Source of the DNA: Chromera velia
Taxonomy: Eukaryota; Sar; Chromeraceae
Assembly (NCBI GenBank): GCA_018398765.1
Contig: JAHBMJ010000553.1
Location: forward strand, 54,139-118,138
DNA length: 64,000 nt
Direction: 5' to 3'
Part shown: piece by piece, positions 10,974-23,058 of the stretch
How the letters are laid out: every line of letters starts with the position of its first letter
Numbering within the stretch: position 1 is the stretch's first letter
The notes under the pieces: model-generated
Databases searched by the model: none
Told to the model about the DNA's origin: nothing
The model's input: the letters and a program-made list of their open reading frames with translations, nothing else
Translations under genes and position numbers: made by a program

Positions 10974-13900
10974 ACGCACAGGGAATCAAGCTTTTTGTGC
11001 ACGTCCTCAAGCTTTGCGCGTCCTCTACGCATTTATTGGAAAAGGGCATTGCAGAAACTGTATGAGTAAAGCTGGTGTACACAGGCGCACAAGAGACACG
11101 CTTGAACGAAACGACAATCCAAACCCGTATCGCAGCATGCGAATAAATAGAAGAAGAATTGGAGGAAAGATCTTTTCCGTCCTCCCCGATTTTCTTTCGG
11201 TGATGCGAAGCTGTGATGTGTGAGAAGGGGGTTCGCAAGAAAAAGAGAAGGACAAAGATAGACTTGGGCAGAAACCACCGCCAAAACGCGAACATAGCAA
11301 TGAAAAAGGAATGACCCCTCATTCCATGACTCATTTCCTCACCCATGCACCAGCCCGGTGCAACGGCAGTCGAAAACCGCACGTGTATGCATGCACTCGT
11401 ACCAACATATATATGTATATATATATATATATATATACGTACAGATGAAATAAACGAAGCAGCCGACTGACTCGGGTGGCTGTCTATGCTCCAGACTTCT
11501 TCAGTGTGTCCAGCCTGAAGGACCCGAGTCAACCTCAACTGGACCCCCTGTTTTCCGATGCTTGCCTGGGAGTGACAAGAGGAACAAAGGAGAAGAAAAC
11601 GGACGTCCATTCAGTCATGGGGTAATCATTCATTCGAGTTCCTTGCTTTTCTCTTTCCTCAGAAGAACATGAGGGGGCAGATCGTCACTTCAGGCGGAAG
11701 ATGAGAACACGCATATGTCCGTTCTTGAATCCATCTCATTGATTGATTGAATATGACCCACTCTGATAAGGAAGAGTTTGGCCGTCATCGTTCCCAAAAG
11801 AAAAAAACACCCGAGAGCATCCGGGGAGTCTGGAAGAGGAGCGCTGATGGAGGACAACTTCAGGTTGGACGGCTCCCGTGCTAATCTGCAGACAGAACAG
11901 ACACACAGAGACGGAGGGAGACATACATGCAGTGGGCAGCAAGGAATTAAGAGGGAGAGACAGGGAGGTCATGCAGAACTGGAAGCAGAAAGAAAAAGAA
12001 TGGCAGGGTAGAGGCAGCTCAAAGGAGACGGACCAGGAAGAGAACCAAGCAGGATGAGATTTGTGCATGAACAATTCTTCATTCAGCCGTCGTGTGATAT
12101 GAAACCCTAACAAAGGACTTACGTGAATGAGTCGGACAAGGGAGTAAATAGAATGTCTATCTGCCGATCAATCCACCAATCCTAGGATCTATCTATCTGG
12201 CTGTCTGTCGCCCCCCATATCTCTCTGTCTGTCTCTCTATTTACCATCTCACTCTCTCTCTGTCTGCCTCGTCCACGAAAGGACTCACTCACTCTTCTCC
12301 CTCAGTCCCTCCGAGCCACTCTGCAGGTGTGAAGCAAGCCCACTTCTTGCTTTCGTTGGACCTCACGTACAGTCTTCCGAGCCAATCTCCAGCTATCCAG
12401 CCAAACCCACAAGGGAGAAACTCGCAACACCTGCATGCATGGATGAGGACAAACATGTACTGAACTAAAATGTCAACAGCTGATTCAGAGAAAGCACCAG
12501 AGACAAATTTACACAATTTGAAGGAAGACCACAAGCAACCATTGGGTACACTCTGCTGGATGCATGAGACCAGTCAGACAAGCCTGCAGTTTCCTTCCTG
12601 TGCGCATCCCATACGGGGAACTGCCTCACCCACTCACCCTACGGGAGTCGGGGTCGTCCCTTTTGGGGATCCGTTGACGGAATGGCTCAGGGTGATTGCT
12701 CCCTTGCACATGTTGCCCTGAGAAGAGACGTACGTGAAAACATGTATGCGAACTTCACTGCGTATCAATGGAGGCACACAGAGCGACACGGCAGCCGTAC
12801 GGGGGGGCGGTTGTTTTCAAACAAAAAGCAATTTAACTATTCGAAAAAAAACCGTCATACGCCTACAGAAATGAGGAGAGGAGAAAGGGCGGCCTGAGAA
12901 ATATGAGAGATGAAGGGGGGGAAGGGACAACCACATATATCCTATGTACCCAAAAAATTGGGGAGTGCGCACTCTTGTGCCATACAGACATGCCTGTGCA
13001 CATGCATGTATTGTTATTCATTACATATCAATATATCTCTTCGTGTGTTTGGCCCTCCAAGCTCCCTCCTAGCTTCTCTAGCGACCCCGTCCCTGTCAAC
13101 TGTCAGATTTCCCTCCCACCTGAAAACAGTAGAGCAGACCACTGAAGGAACCCCCCAGCGTCAGGTCCCCCTCTGTCGCCACACACAGAAGTCTCCTGGG
13201 GGGGGGAAATCTGCATGCATGGATGCACACAAAAATGTTCACACAATGACACACATACGCATACAAGGACGGAGAGAGAGAGAGAGAGAGAGAGAGTCCC
13301 AGAAGCAGCGCTCAACAGAAAGCAAGAATTTAGCCAGGCGGTACTTTCAAATTACATTGCCGTAATTTGCAACCGAAATTTAACATGCGCACTCAGAATT
13401 GCCCGTACTCACTTTCCGAAAGTGGCCTGTTTCGACTCCAGAGAGATCCCCACGTTGCTTCTGATTGCTGCGGAGACGGCAGGCCGGTTGTCCCCCTTTA
13501 ACCGCGCCCCCCCCCCTCCGGAAGCTCCTTTTGATCCAGAGGGGTTAGAAGAGGAGGAGGCAGCGCTGGCGGTCGCCTGTCTCCTTACGGACCAAAATTT
13601 GATGGAATTCTGAAATCCAACAGACAAGGGGATGGGATGGGAAAGCAGGCATGGAGGGAGGGAGAAGGAACTGTCCAATCAGTCGGAGAAGAGAAAGTCG
13701 TTATCATGAAGATGATACAGTGACCTTTGCAAAGATGGCGAAGGGAAAACCAGACATAAGTGAGAGTCCATGGGCATTCGGAAACAGAGCACCGATCCGT
13801 TTTTTTGAGGCACTCATCGCGATCTGGCCACGCAACAACGCACGAAAATCATCTGAAGCCAGAAAGACAAAGAGGCGCCATCACAAGCCAAAAGGAAAAG

Positions 13901-14095
13901 CAGAGAGAGGCAAAAGACCAAGACCATTCCATCAAGGAACTCACCCACCCATCCTCCCTCTCTCATCAAGGCACTCACCCACCCATCCTCCCTCTCTCAT
14001 CGAGGCACTCACCCCGTTCAAAGAGACAAAGCCAGGATCTCCGTTCTCCAACAAGACAGGGTACATGTACAGAGCGGGTGTTTTCCCTGCACACA

Positions 14096-14149
<54 letters not shown>

Positions 14150-15582
14150 CAATAGAATATTTCTCTCTGTAGGACGGACAGACTGTTTCGTTTGTGTTTC
14201 TTTGGATGGGACAAAAATGCAGTCTGACCGGTGTCCGTATGGCAAACACTCAGCTCCTTTCACAGTTTCCCACGCCTGCCGAAGGATCTCCCCGATTGTT
14301 TCATGTCTCCCTCAGTGCCTCTTTTCCTCTCTGCCTGCTCTCTTTCTTCGTGAGTCTCCTTCTCTTTTCGTTCCTCCTTTCTGTCACTTTGCCTACACCG
14401 GTGCCCATACAATTCTATGACAACGTGCCTTCTAACGTACCTGCGGATATCTGTGCCATCGGGAGCGTTCGTCTCTCCGGCTGTGCGTTTGCAAAAGCCA
14501 TCAGGCCCTGCGGCTTCTGCCATTGGGGAGTCTGCCAGACTGCCAACATCGATTGGTCATCCTTTCCCATGGAGAAGATCAAGTCTCCCGAACTGGAGAA
14601 ACAAACCGCAGCAACCTGATCACAAACGAAAAGGAATCTTCGAGTCAATGCAGACAGCACGAAGAAAGACAAGAAGGAGAAGAGCACAAAACCAGCCCGA
14701 CAATGTGGAAAACCAATCAAGAGACATGCACTCAATCTGTGCAAGTGTTCTGTTTTGTAACTTCTTTTCATGTCCCTTTTAAATTGTTTTGCTCCGTATG
14801 TATGCAGGAGGATCCATTTCTCTTTGTGAAACCATCCACCTGTCTCTCTATCTATCTGTGTGTCTTCTACTCTCTGTCTTTTCTTGTCGCTTCCTCCTCT
14901 TTGCTTGCCTCCGTGTTTTTCTGTCTGTGAGTGCTGCGCCTTCTTGATGGATCTTCTTGTTTCAATTTCTAACGCGAAGCGTTGCCGCTCTCTTTTCTCC
15001 CTCTGACCTCTTTTTCATGGTACTCAAAGTGGCTGATGGTGAATCTGATGGTGTCTTTTCCAGGCTTCCACAGGAGAACTGGAGGCTTCGCTGCTCCCTT
15101 CGGGTCCCTCTGTCCACTTGCCACCAGGTCCTTCTCGGGGGAGTAGGCCAGACAGGTCACCTCGTTCGTGTGGCCCGTGAAGTAGCGCTGCGTTGCTGGG
15201 GCACCCGGAGAGTTGCCGTCAAAGCTCATCACGACCTGAGAAGATCGTGTGTCGACAGAACACAGTCTAAGGTGTATACACAAACAACACATTTACTGAC
15301 TGTTGCAATACACGTGAGCAACAGATGAACAACACTCAGACTGACCCCCAGAGCTGCAGTGTAGTATAAGAACTCCCCTGTCCGAGGAATCCAGTGCATG
15401 TTCTTCGGAAGTCTTCCATTGTACCCGTACACCCACTCGAGCTCCAGTTCTGCCTCCGGGGCCTCTGCGGTTGTTCTCGGCGGCGCCTTCGGTGGGAGGA
15501 TCAGAAGGACCTGACGACCCAGCTGCAAGCGCTGACGGTTGCCTGAAGGTTGAACGAGCTCCCTCTTTACGGGAGTGCTCAT
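7517..15582 (-). CDS. EML: Echinoderm microtubule-associated protein-like (EML) protein, HELP + WD40
   Basis: Eighteen exons join in phase to 792 aa: 15582-15346, 15235-15008, 14615-14441, 14086-14013, 13609-13413, 13195-13120, 12717-12638, 12430-12293, 11885-11762, 11565-11472, 10931-10785, 10538-10463, 10248-10155, 9719-9561, 9194-9086, 8684-8560, 7988-7868 and 7641-7517. The HELP motif is clear near residue 45 (LELEWVYGYNGR, then HWIPRTGEFLYYTAALG), followed by WD units: YFTGHTNEVTCLAYSP, AGHTEEVWSIDSHP, HEVRFWDLTKRRAL, WSHCGRFLAVGCADLNIYL, ILYWSVRDGK, WADPNYDRTDINAL and YKGHASHVQGISFDYKGERVY. The TDINA segment and final DRCVMAWRLL match the end of the second EML propeller. The N-terminal trimerisation coiled coil of animal EMLs is absent, as in short EMLs. 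The expected role is binding tubulin in cytoplasmic or axonemal microtubules. An acidic/Ser/Gly loop (exon 5) is an insertion between blades. Confidence 0.93.
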
Positions 15583-16249
15583 TTTCTTCAGCTACGGAAA
15601 GAAAAGGCCCCCTACTGATGCGAGAACGTGACAGACGATCAGTGATCCGCTGACAGACAGCATGCAAACCCTCAGAACAGAAAGATGCCTGGATTCATGG
15701 CAAACAGTGTACCCAGAAAGTCGCCCGACGTCCTGAACTTCTTTCTAAGCAGATGGAGAAGCTTGTACAGACACCTGGGTGTTATCATTGAATCGGAGAA
15801 CCGACGCAGAGTTCATCCGAGCTACAGAGAGGGATTCAATCTAATTAAAGCTGACACCCGTCTATTTTTCAATCCACCACAATTATATATATAAGCTATA
15901 GGGCATGCATGGCGGGCATGCATGTATTGAGCCGCATTTTTTTTTTTAAATATTTTTTATATGCATGCATGCATGCATGCATCTGATCGAGCTCACGTCC
16001 GCGGCCGTGTATACAAATTAAAGGCTTTGTTTTCTCGATCCGACGGTCCTCTGGACTCTGCTCTCTGTGCACTCATGCAAACGCAAGAAGGCAGCGTAGA
16101 CGACTGAAGAGTGGGTACACGTATAATTAAGCAGGTAAACATTTACATAAGAAACTCAGAGTCCAACTCAGATTGCAATCAAGAAGTGCACTTACATATA
16201 TATCTGAAGAAAGCAAGCGCAAAGAGCACGCTCAGACCATCAAACAGTC
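15583..16249. promoter_or_regulatory. Divergent intergenic region with TGCATGCA clusters
   Basis: Between the EML start and the plus-strand secreted-protein start. It contains TATATATATA near 15884, GCATGCATG elements at 15903-15930, a poly-T/AT stretch, and a (ATGC)n run at 15961-15982 that is nearly palindromic. The same motif sits in other gene-start regions of the window (5581, 34560, 42711). Promoter function is inferred from position. Confidence 0.4.
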
Positions 16250-16506
16250 ATGGGAGGAGTACCCCCCTTTTTCCTGCTGACCCTTGTGGTCTGCACATCC
16301 ATTGGATTCCCTTCCCTCTCCGACGGTCTTCAGATGGGCAGCCCCGTAGCGAGCTGTAAGTCAAGGTGGTGTGCGGCATGCGTTTCCGTCTCTGAAATTC
16401 CATGCTCGTTCTCCTTGTTCCTCGGCCTCCTTTCCTTGTGTGAAGAAGTTCTGTCAAAGCTCTCATCTTTCTGAACCGACCGAAGTGGTATGGCATCGCA
16501 CACACA

Positions 16507-16548
<42 letters not shown>

Positions 16549-17159
16549 CGCACGCACGCACGCACGCACGCTCTCTCTGTCTCTCACCCACTCTCTCTGT
16601 CTTTCTCTCTAACGCACATGCTCATTTATTTGTTGGGATCAGTGCCGTCTTCCCTCTTTCCCTCTCTCCCTATCCCTCTGCAGACTTCCCCCGTCCCTCA
16701 TCTCTCCTGGAACTCCAACAAAAGGACAAAGAAGAAGAGGACACCTCGATCACTTCAGATCTCTACAACCCAGTGGTGGAGGGGTGGAAACCCGATCCGT
16801 CAGAGTTTGTGCAGATGTCCGACGTCTGTCTGAGGGGCGATGCCTTCTGCCAAATTCTTCCGAACAAACCGCCAATGCAGTCGTTGCACTATCGACAGGA
16901 AACAGCACCGGAGTCTTTCAGTGCTCTTCAAACAAAACCAACCCAGACAGCGAGATCAACAACCACCAGTCAACCGCCACCCACGCAAAAGAAGACCGAA
17001 ACGCCAGCAGTGGGAGGAAAAGATCCAAAGGCACCCAAGCCAGACCCTCGGCCCAAGATTGACATAAAAAAATTGGAGGAAGACCGGTCGGTCGGTCGGT
17101 CTCGTTTCTTTCTTGTTTCTCTCTCTGTTTGTTTCTCACTTCTTCGTGATTACTAGGTG

Positions 17160-17197
<38 letters not shown>

Positions 17198-17231
17198 TCT
17201 CTCGGTCTTTGTGTGTGTATGCGTGTAGACA

Positions 17232-17286
<55 letters not shown>

Positions 17287-18676
17287 TGCTTTGAGCCCGC
17301 GCCATGGTTGAAGCTGATTGAGAATGCTATTCTATCTGTGGACTCTAACACGTGTCAGCCCGTCCGTCTGTATCGACCCCCAATCAACTGCTTTGTTCAA
17401 CACGAGTCGAAAGACGAGTTGGGGGACCAGAGCTTTTTTCCACAAATTATTGCATGACTCCTCCCAGACACCCCAAGGGTTGCAACCAAGGGGCACGCTT
17501 CTTCTTCCACGACATGTTTGCACCCCTGACAGATACGAGTGTGCATGTGCTCGTCCTTCCCTAACCATGCCCGTCATTGCATTCGTGAAGCACATGGACA
17601 AGTAAGTAAATGAGTGCGCTCACGCATCTATGTGGTGAGAGAAAAGCGGCCCCCCCACCCCCACAAACAAACAAAGACATGCGTGCTCATATGATCATCT
17701 GAACACATGCGAAAAGAAAAAAAAGAATTGACCGATGGATGAGAGGACTGTCTGTCTGTCTCCACGCATGCATGCAGGCCAGAGTTCAAAAAGGCCGACC
17801 CGATCCAGGCCGAAAACTTCAAATCGGTCCCCGAGATCCGGGGGGGGAAGATGATCATCAACTTAGATGCCAAGGAGAAGGAGAGAGAGCTGCACGACAA
17901 CTTTAGAGATGAAAAGGGAAAGGTGGGAGGGAGGGGGGGAGGGAAGGAGGGAAGGGTCTTGAGAGAAATGGAGAGAGGGNNNNNNNNNNNNNGAGAGTTT
18001 AGTTCCTCCAAATGAACCTATCGGTATGAATTTGACTTAGGAAAAAAGAAGGGAAAGCTTTGGTCAAAAAGTTCGCCGCTGGGAAGATTTTGACAGCTGT
18101 GTTCCCCCCTCCTTCCCTCCCTCCCTCCCTCCCTTCCTTCCTTCCCTTCCTTCCTTCCGTCCTTCCTTCCTGCCTTCCTCTCTTCTTCCCTCCCTTTGTC
18201 TCACTGTCCGAGTATGCTCGCATCCACTTGATCAAATCAACATCTATGCGCAACCAATTTCAAAGAGCGTCGCGATGTCGTTCTGTTTCTGCATGCAGCC
18301 GCTCTCAGGTAAGGAGCTCTCTGCGGATGACGTCTTCTACGTTCCTCGGCCTGCCAACTCAGACCCCTCAGTGAAGCCCTCTGAGTCTGTGCCCCCAGGG
18401 ACTCCCCAGGAGGAGACTGCGGAGACGGCAGGGAAGGGGGGGAAGACGGGAGCGAGTGGGGACGGCACATCGCCTCCGGCCTCAAATGCAGCAGGGGGGG
18501 GGGCAGCTTCTGCCGGTGCAACACCGGAAGCTGGGGGAACCTCTGGAGACTCTGCGAAGACAGCAGAGGGAGGAGAGAAGAAATCCTCTGGATCGCGTCT
18601 GGGCAATCCGAGTGCTCTGACGGGCTTTGTGATGCCGTTGTTTTTGCTCCTGCCATCTCTTTTATGGACAAGATAA
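16250..18676 (+). CDS. Secreted, probably GPI-anchored acidic protein, four exons, 343 aa
   Basis: Exons 16250-16355, 16684-17086, 17778-17922 and 18299-18676 join in phase. Residues 1-20 (MGGVPPFFLLTLVVCTSIGF) are a signal peptide. The middle part holds three cysteines (MSDVCLRGDAFCQIL and one at residue 36), a Pro/Lys-rich stretch (KAPKPDPRPKIDIKKLEEDR) and KMIINLDAKEKERELHDNF. The last exon is low-complexity Gly/Ala/Thr/Glu, then a small-residue region (SGSRLGNPSALTG) and a hydrophobic terminus (FVMPLFLLLPSLLWTR), the layout of a GPI-attachment signal. A cell-surface location is therefore inferred; the biochemical role is unknown. Intron 2 contains a (TC)n(TG)n tract and intron 3 a 13-base N gap. 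Confidence 0.7.
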
Positions 18677-20628
18677 GCAAACTTTAAGATCGAGAGCGGG
18701 GCCTTGGACAACCGACCAAGGGATGAGGTCAGATTGGCCATTCTGGTCTATCGTTGAAAAGGTACGTGTCCGGTACGTCGAGCAGTTGATCGAGAAAACG
18801 AAGGGTTGATTGGATTCCGTCGATGACTCAAGCACCCTTCATCGGTCTTCAAAAGGTCGAAGTCAGAATACGCAAGTATAATTAAGTAAAGTGGGACTCT
18901 GTCATTGGTGAATGAACGTGTGGAATACAATACTCAAGTTTGGAGGGGAAAAGAGTTTTGAATTATAGCACGGAATAAAATGCAAAAGGAACAAGCTGCA
19001 ATTCAAGTTTAAGTTTAGTCTGCAAACTAACATAATACAAAGTTGGGTATATTGACCCCGATTGAGACTCACTGGCAGTCTGTCATTCACACTATGAATA
19101 CTGTAATACACTTCAAATTAGATTTCAAATCGGTAATTTAGCAAGTCGGTTCCATAAAGTATATAGTAATTTTGAACTGAAATTGAAGGATAATTGTTTA
19201 AAATTTTTTTTAATTAACTGCTAGAGTATAGTATGTTTCCAATCTTTGCATGTTGTCTAACATGTTGTGCCTGGCAGTTGGCCAAAGCCTAAGTACAGGG
19301 TGTGTTCACTAGCTTTAACTGCCTCAATTCAATCTAAAATTCAATTCAAATTAACTGATATAACAGAATCTTTATTATGGACTTTATAATTTTATGAAAC
19401 ATTCATTTTTTTGATTAAGTTCAAATTCTTAAACAAAAAATCTATATAATACTTATAGAGGATCTTGAAGCCTAAGTTGAAGGAAATTTGCACTGGCATG
19501 AACATAGACTGCTAGAAGCCACTGGCATATAGGCTCCGACGGCTATAGTCATTCATTCATTCATTCATTCATTCATTTTTAATATTCATTCATTCATTCA
19601 TAAAATATATTTTTATTCAATAAAAATGTATTGCATTTTTGCATTTTTTGGACCTAGTTTCAGATATATTATAAATCGGCACTAGAATAATGGCAAGTTG
19701 ACTTGCAGTCTTGCACTGAAGACTCTTTTTTCTTATATGAAGTCATCTTGAAATGTCAACGGAATGACTGCATGAAACTTCAAACTTGTACTAATGAAAC
19801 TTGCAATCCCTTGCGGAGTAGGACGTCTGGCAGAAGGTTTAAAACTGAAGAATTATTCTTTCTTTCCTTTACTTTTCCTCTGCTCACTGATGTACCTAGA
19901 AACCCCCCCTTTCCCATTTCTTTCATCCTGCATCTTTTGCTCCAATTTACACTCGTCTTGCAGGCAGACATGCACACAAACCAGAGAAAGGGAAAGAGAC
20001 AGGGAGCACAGCAAAGGAAGAGAGGCGCCAAGACGGAGACAGCAAGGAGATCCCAACATCCGAGAGCAAGGGAACAGGAGCATGCATCTGGATGCGAGGG
20101 TGCCTTGATTCTGCATTTGCTCTCGTGGGATCGTTTTGCTTTATTCTGCCCCGTTGCGAGTCAGAAATGAATCCAGGCTCTCTCCAGGTCTTGTGGAAAC
20201 GATGTCGGCTCTCATTACGCTGGTTACAGCAGATCGATCCAGCTGATTTCATTGCATGTCGTTGCATTAATCGATTTTCGTCGAGAGCAACTGAAGCGGG
20301 TCCAGCTGAAGGGCATATGATGGAATTGAATTGACTGGAACAAAATGCAAGACTCTGTTGCACTGTGTGTGCGCGAGAGAGGCTTGTGGCTGTTGAAGGC
20401 TGAACGTCCTTCGAAATTTCTCGCATTCATGGTGCTGCTCTTCCTGTTTTCATTCCATGTTTCTTCGATTGCCAATGATTCTTTCTTTTCTTCTTCGTAA
20501 TCGTATCGAAAAATGTCCTGCTCCTACACAGGTGTAGCACCAACATCCCTGTCTGGCTACTTGCACTTGGGGGTGTCGGCTTGTATTCCATTTGGTCGCG
20601 TGTGAATGAATGTGTTTGTTTGTCGTCT
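18677..20628. other. Intergenic stretch, AT-rich in its first kilobase
   Basis: Between convergent genes. From 18850 to 19700 it is AT-rich with no coding frame, and it includes (CATT)n at 19550-19600. From 19850 to 20500 composition rises and short frames appear on both strands, but none carries a recognisable domain or splice structure. Nothing supported as a gene. Confidence 0.6.
19550..19600. repeat. (CATT)n microsatellite
   Basis: ATTCATTCATTC repeated, interrupted once by TTTTTAATA, inside the AT-rich block downstream of the GPI-like protein gene. Confidence 0.9.
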
Positions 20629-20841
20629 TCATTTTTTCTCTTCCTCCTTCTCCTCCCTTTTGCACTCTTGGATGTCCTTGATCTTCTCTCCCTTCAGGTT
20701 CTTCTGGCTGGACAGCTTCCGAGCTATGCCTCCCACGAGGCCCTCGTTGTTGCCCATCCTCCCGTACTTAGGGATGCACTTCAAAAGGTGGTAGGCGAGG
20801 GGGCAGAGAGCCTCGTCGGTCCTGTGCGACACACGCACACA

Positions 20842-20891
<50 letters not shown>

Positions 20892-23017
20892 GTGAACCGA
20901 CAAAGAGGCAGGCGGACAGGAAGAAAGAAAGATAGATATCTGGCTAGCTAAATTCATTGATAAAGAGGGTTACGCACAGATAAATTGCACAGAGCGATTG
21001 ATTAACAGAAAGAAACGGAGGAAAACACAAAAGAGGAGCGCAGAAAGGAAGGAAAGGAAAGGAAAGGAGGGGAAGGAAGGAAAAGAGGAAGAAGCTAACA
21101 GACCGACAGAAAACTCTTTGAGCCCAGCCCCCTTCTCTCTCTCACTGACCGTTTGTCCTCGTCGCAGGCAAACTTGGGCACTTGTGAGATCAGTTCTTCC
21201 CATGAGTCTCTCTTGGCCTCCTGGTTGGTTTTGTATTTCGACTCACTGAACACCGCAACGTGCCACTCTTCATTGTTCTTCTCTGTCTGCACACAGAGAC
21301 GAAGAGAGGTTGCAGTTCAGAGGAGGAAAGCAAAGGAATGTCTTCTTTCTGAATTTGGTTTTACTCTGGAATGGCACTTCTTCCCTCCCGGTTAGCATGC
21401 TTGAAGTAGAGAGCTCCTTCTATTCTCTCTCGGGGGTCCACAATGCCGTCGTTCGTTCTTCGATCTGACCTACCTACAGCATCATGTATGCGTACGTCAT
21501 TCGCTACAAACGCAGAATTCCAACCTGATGACCATATGGATCAAAGACACTTACAGACTCACATGCAGAATCCTCCCCTCACTCACTCAACTCATCGACT
21601 GAATCGATCAATGAATCAACCAACCAATCGGTCAACCAACCAATCAAGCAAGCAAGGAAAGAACGAATCTGCCTGCAGCGCCGCAAGCTCTGGGTATCAG
21701 AAATACTCGTGTTCGGTTTATGTAGACAGAGCACACAGACAGGAGCAAAGAGAACCGTCTGGCATGTCTACTCACCTTTTCTGCGAAGCTTTTTCCCATT
21801 GCTGACGTGCCCAAGTGAAGGCTGTCAATTTTGTCCACAGCCCTGAGGAGCATGAGGGCAGATGCCAGAGACCTGTCGAGCGTTGGCTTTTTGTTCTCAA
21901 CAGAAACCTTCAGAGAGCCGCTCCGGTCGAAAATCCAATGTACACCGGAGGCGACCAAGTTGTTCATCACCTTCCTCAGCTGGTTCTTGTCACCGCTTGC
22001 ATGTACACACAGAGAAAAGCTGAAAAGACTCAGAAAGTCATTTCGAAAGGGATCGACGCACTTATTTTCAGCTACTCGCACATGCAGTCATAGTTCGTTG
22101 TACTTTCTGTCTTCAGAATGCGTTTCGACAAAAATGGAATGCTATTGAAAGAACGCCAGGAAGTGTCGTTTGGCTGAAAGAAGGCCAGGAATGCACGATT
22201 GTTTTTTTTTTTTACTGGTTAACGATTGGTTTTCATTGAAAAATAAGACACGGGAGGGATTTTCATTGTCGCAACCAAATGTGCTTGTACGAGCGTGACG
22301 ACCACTGCACGCCCATCTCTATTCATTTGTGTTCACTGCAGTTGTCCTTTGTGCCTTTCTTCTTTGTCCCTCCCTCACTTTTTTCTTCTTCTTCTTCTTC
22401 TTCTTCTTCTTCTTTTTCTTCTTCTTTTTCTTTTTCTTCTTCTTCTTCTTCTTCTTCTTCTTCTTCTTTCAAGGAGAAAAGAAGAGACAAGCACACACAA
22501 GGTCGCAGAAAGCACCAAGCCACTGACCGAGAGCTTTGACCCCTTTCTCTACGGCTGCTGGCATCTCCGTGCACCAGGTCTCGCGCTGCTCCTGCATGAA
22601 TGAAGGCACGCACACGCACAGAGAAGGATTGGATAAGCCATTGATCGCAGCCATTTTCAGCAATCGAAGCAGACAGGTGAAGAAAGTGGATGGATGGATG
22701 GATGGATGGATTAGTGGATGAATAAATGAATGAAGAAACCTCTGAACAAAGGTGCCCAAATGAGTTAAGGAACACACAGAGAAATCAGGGAACCAAAGAG
22801 CTGAGAGAAACTACCACCACCAAAGCAAACTAGATTTGTGGTTTATGAGATGAAACGTACGGTGGCCGGGTAAGTGATCCAGTGAGGGACCAATTGAAAT
22901 GCGGAGAAAAACTTGTGCCGTATCCCGCACGAAAAGAATATTGATTCACGAGAGGAGACAGAGAGAAGGAACGGAGTTGGAGAGAGAGAGAGGGGGGGGC
23001 AAGAGAAAGAGAAAGGC

Positions 23018-23058
<41 letters not shown>

